DNA from: Archangium gephyra
Lineage (GTDB): Bacteria; Myxococcota; Myxococcia; Myxococcales; Myxococcaceae
DNA length: 64,000 nt
Assembly: GCF_001027285.1 (NCBI RefSeq)
Contig: NZ_CP011509.1
Location: 9,944,501-10,008,500, forward strand
Direction: 5' to 3'
A model generated the notes under the pieces. That model was not told the origin of the DNA and ran no database searches. It was given only the letters and a program-made list of their open reading frames with translations. Of the stretch, positions 61,052-64,000 are shown one piece after another (the first letter of the stretch is position 1; the number at the start of each line of letters is the position of its first letter). A program made the position numbers and the translations under genes.

Positions 61052-61597
61052 ATGATGCAGGACTCCTTCTCCGGTCGCGCCACGCAGGGCAGTTTTTTCG
61101 AGGGATTGTTCGTCCGCTCGCTCCAGGCGAGTGGGCCCTTCGCGGACGAGCTCCGGGCGTGTGGCTATGACCCGCGCAATCCCAAGGCCATCTACCCCAT
61201 CGAGGTGTGGAACGCGGCGCTCGAGGTGGCGTGGCGCCACTGCTACACCGGCTGGACTCGCGAGGCCGCCTACCGGGAGATGGGCCGCCAACTGGGGCTT
61301 GGCTTCCTGCAGACGTGGATGGGCAAGGTGGTGGACATGGGCCTGCCCATGCTCGGCCCGGAGCGCCTCATGGGGCGTGTCCCCAGTCTCCTGGCGCTCG
61401 ACACCTTCCGCTATGAAGTGAGGGTGCTGCCCCTCGGCTGGCACCAGTACCGCGTCTCCATCCGGAACGATCCGGACGCCAAGCCCGATCTCATCGCCGG
61501 TCTCCTGGAAGCGGGCCTGAGCAGGACGGGCGTCAAGCCCACCACCACGGTGGTGATGCGGAGCGGGCCGGATTTCGACATCGACGTAAGCTGGTGA
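61052..61597 (+). CDS. DUF2378 (TIGR02265) family protein
   Basis: A 181-residue protein of a paralogous family found mainly in Myxococcales. Typical features are the LRACGYDPRNPKAIYPIEVW segment, the GWTREAAYREMGRQLGLGFLQTW helix pair, the PEEL-like turn after it, and the C-terminal RYEVRVLPLGWHQYRVSI beta region. The function of DUF2378 is unknown. It is transcribed away from the CNBD/terpene-synthase-like gene, with a 141-bp spacer, and two bases before its stop the next gene's GTG may start. It is a useful taxonomic marker for this window. Confidence 0.8.
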   Translation: MMQDSFSGRATQGSFFEGLFVRSLQASGPFADELRACGYDPRNPKAIYPIEVWNAALEVAWRHCYTGWTREAAYREMGRQLGLGFLQTWMGKVVDMGLPMLGPERLMGRVPSLLALDTFRYEVRVLPLGWHQYRVSIRNDPDAKPDLIAGLLEAGLSRTGVKPTTTVVMRSGPDFDIDVSW

Positions 61598-61606
61598 GTG
61601 TCCCCC

Positions 61607-62653
61607 ATGTCCCCTCCCGCTCCCCCTGACTCGCCCGCCGATGCCATCCTCCGCACCACCCGGCGCTACCTGCGCGCGTACCCCTCGGCGGCACTGTGCG
61701 TGGGCCTCACGCACCACGGAGCGCACCACGTCCAGGCCCTCCGAGGCGATGGGCCGCCCCCCGCGACGGACTCGCTGTACGAACTGGGCGCGCTCACCCA
61801 GGTCTTCACCGGAACCCTGCTCGCGCTGTTGGTGGAGCGCGGCGAGGTGAGGCTCGACACGCCGTTGAAGGAGCTGATCCCCCTGCCGCTCCTCCCGGAT
61901 GAACTCGCCGGCCGCATCACCCTCGAGCAGCTGGCGACGCACACCTCGGGCATGCCGCGTGTCCCGCCCAACCTGCGGACGCCCCAGCAGAACCCGGCCG
62001 ATCCCCACGGCCACTACACCGCTGAGCTCTTCGGCGCCTTCATGCGGAGCTACCACCCTCGTCACCCGCCACCGCGAAAGTACGCCGAGTCCGTCATCGG
62101 CCTGGGCGTGCTCGGTCACGCCCTCTCGCGGCGCATGAGGCTCAACTACGGCCATGCCGTGAGGGATCTGCTCTGCACGCCGCTGGGGCTGAGCAACACC
62201 ACCGCCGTCCGCCTCTCCGAGGAGCAGGAGCGGCGCCTGATTCCCGGCCACTCCGCCCGGGGAGAGACGATGCCGGGTTGGACCTTCCCGGCCCTGCCCG
62301 GAGCGGGGGCACTGCGCTCGACGGTGCCCGACCTGCTGCGCTTCCTCGATGCGAACCTCGGCCACGGAGAGGCCGGGCTCGGCCGGGCCTTGCGGCTCAC
62401 GCATGGTCCGCGCGCGAAAGCCCGCGGCGGGCACGTGGGACTGGGGTGGATTGTCTCTCAGGTGCGTGACAGGACCGTGGTGTGGCGCTCCGCGGTGACG
62501 GGAGGCTACGCCGGCTTCATCGGCTTCTCGGCGGAGGCGGACGCGGGAGTCGTCGTCCTCTCGGACCACGCGGGTTCCCTGCTCACCTCGCTCCTCGGAC
62601 GCGTGCCCGTCGAGGAGCCCGGCTTCGAACTCCTCACGGGATACCTGCGTTAG
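61607..62653 (+). CDS. Beta-lactamase-fold serine hydrolase-like protein, catalytic motifs lost
   Basis: A 348-residue protein with the fold of class C beta-lactamase/esterase EstB-type enzymes (LYELGALTQVFTGTLLALLVERGEVRLDTPLK would be the helix after the active site, but only parts are quoted). The SxxK pair is replaced by Ala62 and Gln65 (GALTQVF). The YxN motif appears as Tyr-Ala-Glu (KYAESVIGLG). The third motif is TGGYAGF, lacking the usual H/K before TG. It therefore probably does not hydrolyse beta-lactams or peptides. It may be a binding or regulatory relic. It has no signal peptide. An alternative GTG start lies at 61598, overlapping the previous gene's end. Confidence 0.75.
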   Translation: MSPPAPPDSPADAILRTTRRYLRAYPSAALCVGLTHHGAHHVQALRGDGPPPATDSLYELGALTQVFTGTLLALLVERGEVRLDTPLKELIPLPLLPDELAGRITLEQLATHTSGMPRVPPNLRTPQQNPADPHGHYTAELFGAFMRSYHPRHPPPRKYAESVIGLGVLGHALSRRMRLNYGHAVRDLLCTPLGLSNTTAVRLSEEQERRLIPGHSARGETMPGWTFPALPGAGALRSTVPDLLRFLDANLGHGEAGLGRALRLTHGPRAKARGGHVGLGWIVSQVRDRTVVWRSAVTGGYAGFIGFSAEADAGVVVLSDHAGSLLTSLLGRVPVEEPGFELLTGYLR

Positions 62654-62722
62654 CGTCGCCTGGCGCCCTCCTGGAGTACCGGGCAGGCGTCCGGGCCCCG
62701 GTGTGCCGCGCAGGCGCGCAGG

Positions 62723-63199
62723 CTAGATGGCGCCGAGCTGCGAGTCGTGCGAGACGGCAGGAAGGGCGCCTGGCTGCGTCAGCTCGCTCACTCCCCGCAC
62801 GAGCTCATTGCCCAGACGGGCGAGGTGCTCGGCGGAGAGGAGCTGCCGCACCTGGGGGAAGAGGACGGACCGCTCCTCGGCCACGTGCGCCTCGACGGAT
62901 TCGCGGAGGCTGATCAGGGCGGGCTCGAACTGCATGTCGTTGGCCTCGAGGTGCAGCAGCTGCGAGATCAGCGCCTTGGCCTCGGCATGGTCGTCGTAGG
63001 AGTGCTGGATCAGATCGCTCGTCTGGGCCAGCTTGACGTCCGGGTAGAAGAAGCGCTCTTCGAGCTGGGTATGCAGGGTGAGCAGGTAGGCGAGGCGGCG
63101 GAACAGGTGGGTCTTCTCATCCCCGCTCGCCACCGCCACCTGCTGGAAGAGGCGCTCTGCTTCCTCGTGCTGCCGCGTCAGGAGTTCGATCGGATCCAT
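62723..63199 (-). CDS. Hemerythrin-like (HHE) domain protein
   Basis: A 158-residue four-helix protein with the HHE iron ligands spaced through the chain: His in LTRQHEEAERLF (near 10), HTQLEERFFYP (HxxxE near 43-47), His in SYDDHAEAKALI and HVAEERSVLFP (HxxxE near 108-112). It would bind a di-iron centre and sense or store O2 or NO in the cytosol, or act in metal homeostasis. It begins at ATG 63199, divergent from a lipoprotein gene 124 bp away. It ends near the tail of the preceding gene with no terminator. Confidence 0.9.
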   Translation of the reverse strand: MDPIELLTRQHEEAERLFQQVAVASGDEKTHLFRRLAYLLTLHTQLEERFFYPDVKLAQTSDLIQHSYDDHAEAKALISQLLHLEANDMQFEPALISLRESVEAHVAEERSVLFPQVRQLLSAEHLARLGNELVRGVSELTQPGALPAVSHDSQLGAI

Positions 63200-63322
63200 A
63201 GGAGGACGCTCGGCATTGGCGGGTCCGGGGGCAAGCCGCTCACATCCCCGAACGCCGGGCAGCCGGGCACCATGGCTTGCATCTTGCTGTGTTGGGCGCC
63301 CGCTTTCCTGGAGGACTCCCAC

Positions 63323-63820
63323 ATGTCGAATCGAGCTGCCCTTTTGAATCGAGCCGCCCTGGTGTTGTGCGTCATTCTGTCCACCGGCTGCCTCACGCCC
63401 GAGAACGAGCTGGAGCAGAGTCCGCGCACGCTGCAGTTCGTCCGCGTGACGAAAGAGATTCCGGCCTTCGGTGGCGTCACGCGTGAGAACGGTGCATGGG
63501 TCATCTCCCTGCTCGACGCCGAGCAGCGTGAGGCCGCGGAGACGAAGCTGCGGGACATCTTCAATGAAGAGGCCTCCCATCTCTCCGTGCGGGTCCGAGC
63601 CCCCCGCGGAAGCGCCTCCGAGGAGCTGAAGGACGAGGCCACGGAGGTGCTGAGCGTGGAGGGGGCCGGAACGCTCGACTACGACGAGACGACCGGCTAC
63701 CTCCGGGTGGGAGTCATCGACGTGGAGGCGCTCGAGCCCGTGCAGGCGAAGCTCGACGCGCTCGGCATCCCCCTGGAGCAGGTCATCCTCCAGGTGGAGA
63801 GGCCGATCGTCAGCCTGTGA
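63323..63820 (+). CDS. Lipoprotein of unknown function
   Basis: A 165-residue protein from ATG 63323, preceded by GGAGG. The signal peptide (ALLNRAALVLCVILSTGC) ends in lipobox STGC. The mature part is alpha/beta with several acidic segments (EEASHLSVRVRAPRG; AEQREAAETKLRDI) and ends in a beta-rich VGVIDVEALEPVQAKLD domain. No family motif is recognised. It is divergent from the hemerythrin gene and ends 1 bp before the partial beta-helix gene on the other strand. Confidence 0.7.
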   Translation: MSNRAALLNRAALVLCVILSTGCLTPENELEQSPRTLQFVRVTKEIPAFGGVTRENGAWVISLLDAEQREAAETKLRDIFNEEASHLSVRVRAPRGSASEELKDEATEVLSVEGAGTLDYDETTGYLRVGVIDVEALEPVQAKLDALGIPLEQVILQVERPIVSL

Positions 63821-63821
63821 G

Positions 63822-64000
63822 TCACTGCCAGCTGCCCAGGGGGCCGCCGTAGGCCCCCCGGTCCTCTCGCGTCCCGTTCTGATCGAGGCCCTCGAAGCAG
63901 CCGGCGTCGATCAGCGGGGAGTCACCCGCCGGGTGGAAGTTGCCCGAGTCGGAGGAGACGAAGCGCGGGTCCAGCTCGACGTTGCCGTCCGTGCCGATCT
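63822..64000 (-). CDS. Partial beta-helix repeat protein, C-terminus
   Basis: A reverse-strand frame enters from the right edge and stops at 63822-63824; only 59 codons of the C-terminus are visible. Segments such as LDPRFVSSDSGNFHPAGDSPLIDAGC and the ending RGAYGGPLGSWQ resemble the closing coils of right-handed parallel beta-helix proteins, which often end with a single Cys and Asp-rich turn. The N-terminus, any signal peptide and the function lie outside the window. Confidence 0.65.
   Translation of the reverse strand, partial: IGTDGNVELDPRFVSSDSGNFHPAGDSPLIDAGCFEGLDQNGTREDRGAYGGPLGSWQ

Noticed and set aside
60911-62569. Long reverse open frame continuing upstream of the CNBD fusion gene
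   Set aside because: It is antisense to the DUF2378 and beta-lactamase-fold genes and has no domain of its own.

Overview
This is high-GC DNA packed with genes on both strands. The gene families point to a myxobacterium, probably of the Cystobacter/Archangium group. The signs are a DUF2378 protein (a family known from Myxococcales), a SitA-like lipoprotein toxin with a partner gene, many lipoproteins, a TonB-domain/TonB-dependent-receptor fusion and a double-FHA/TPR protein. The genus is an inference. No rRNA gene, complete tRNA gene, CRISPR array or intact transposon was found.

Layout. 1-4.5 kb: an unknown gene cut by the window edge, an IS91-type transposase remnant, an orphan sensor histidine kinase, and a 543-bp gene-free stretch holding a 58-bp copy of that kinase's ATPase segment and a tRNA T-arm fragment. 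4.5-13.7 kb: a papain-like cysteine peptidase, a methyltransferase, an RND efflux pair (adaptor and pump, no outer-membrane channel), a trans-sulfuration enzyme and an RlmK-like rRNA methyltransferase. 13.8-20.1 kb: two exported proteins of unknown function, FxsA, RlmI, and an overlapping run of YkgJ-type protein, lipoprotein and glycerate kinase. 20.1-29.3 kb: a tandem pair of membrane-anchored paralogues (the first frameshifted), a TonB-dependent receptor with a lipoprotein, a divergent methyltransferase/AraC pair, and a C45 peptidase. 29.3-37.4 kb: NAD salvage genes, a TonB-family gene, a toxin-immunity cassette bordered by a 23-bp duplication, pyrophosphatase and EpmA. 37.4-51 kb: a metallopeptidase, a lipase-like lipoprotein, an SPFH/SHOCT protein, a GT39/ABC transporter operon, beta-barrel-like proteins and a LolA-like protein. 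51-64 kb: a double-FHA protein, a REC-XRE regulator, biotin carboxylase parts with an enoyl-CoA hydratase, ftsZ, rarA (frameshifted), a CNBD/terpene-synthase-like fusion, DUF2378, a beta-lactamase-fold protein lacking its catalytic residues, a hemerythrin and a lipoprotein.

The most notable signals are these. (1) A SitA-like toxin and partner gene sit between two copies of the last codons of a TonB-family gene, which looks like an insertion footprint. (2) One protein joins a cyclic-nucleotide-binding-like domain to a domain with the DDxxD, Arg and NSE-type motifs of class I terpene synthases at family-typical spacing. (3) An oriented palindromic repeat follows the stop codons of at least five genes; two copies carry the 3' half of a class II tRNA. 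(4) Three genes each lack one base beside a run of five C or G, so base-calling error must be excluded before calling them pseudogenes.
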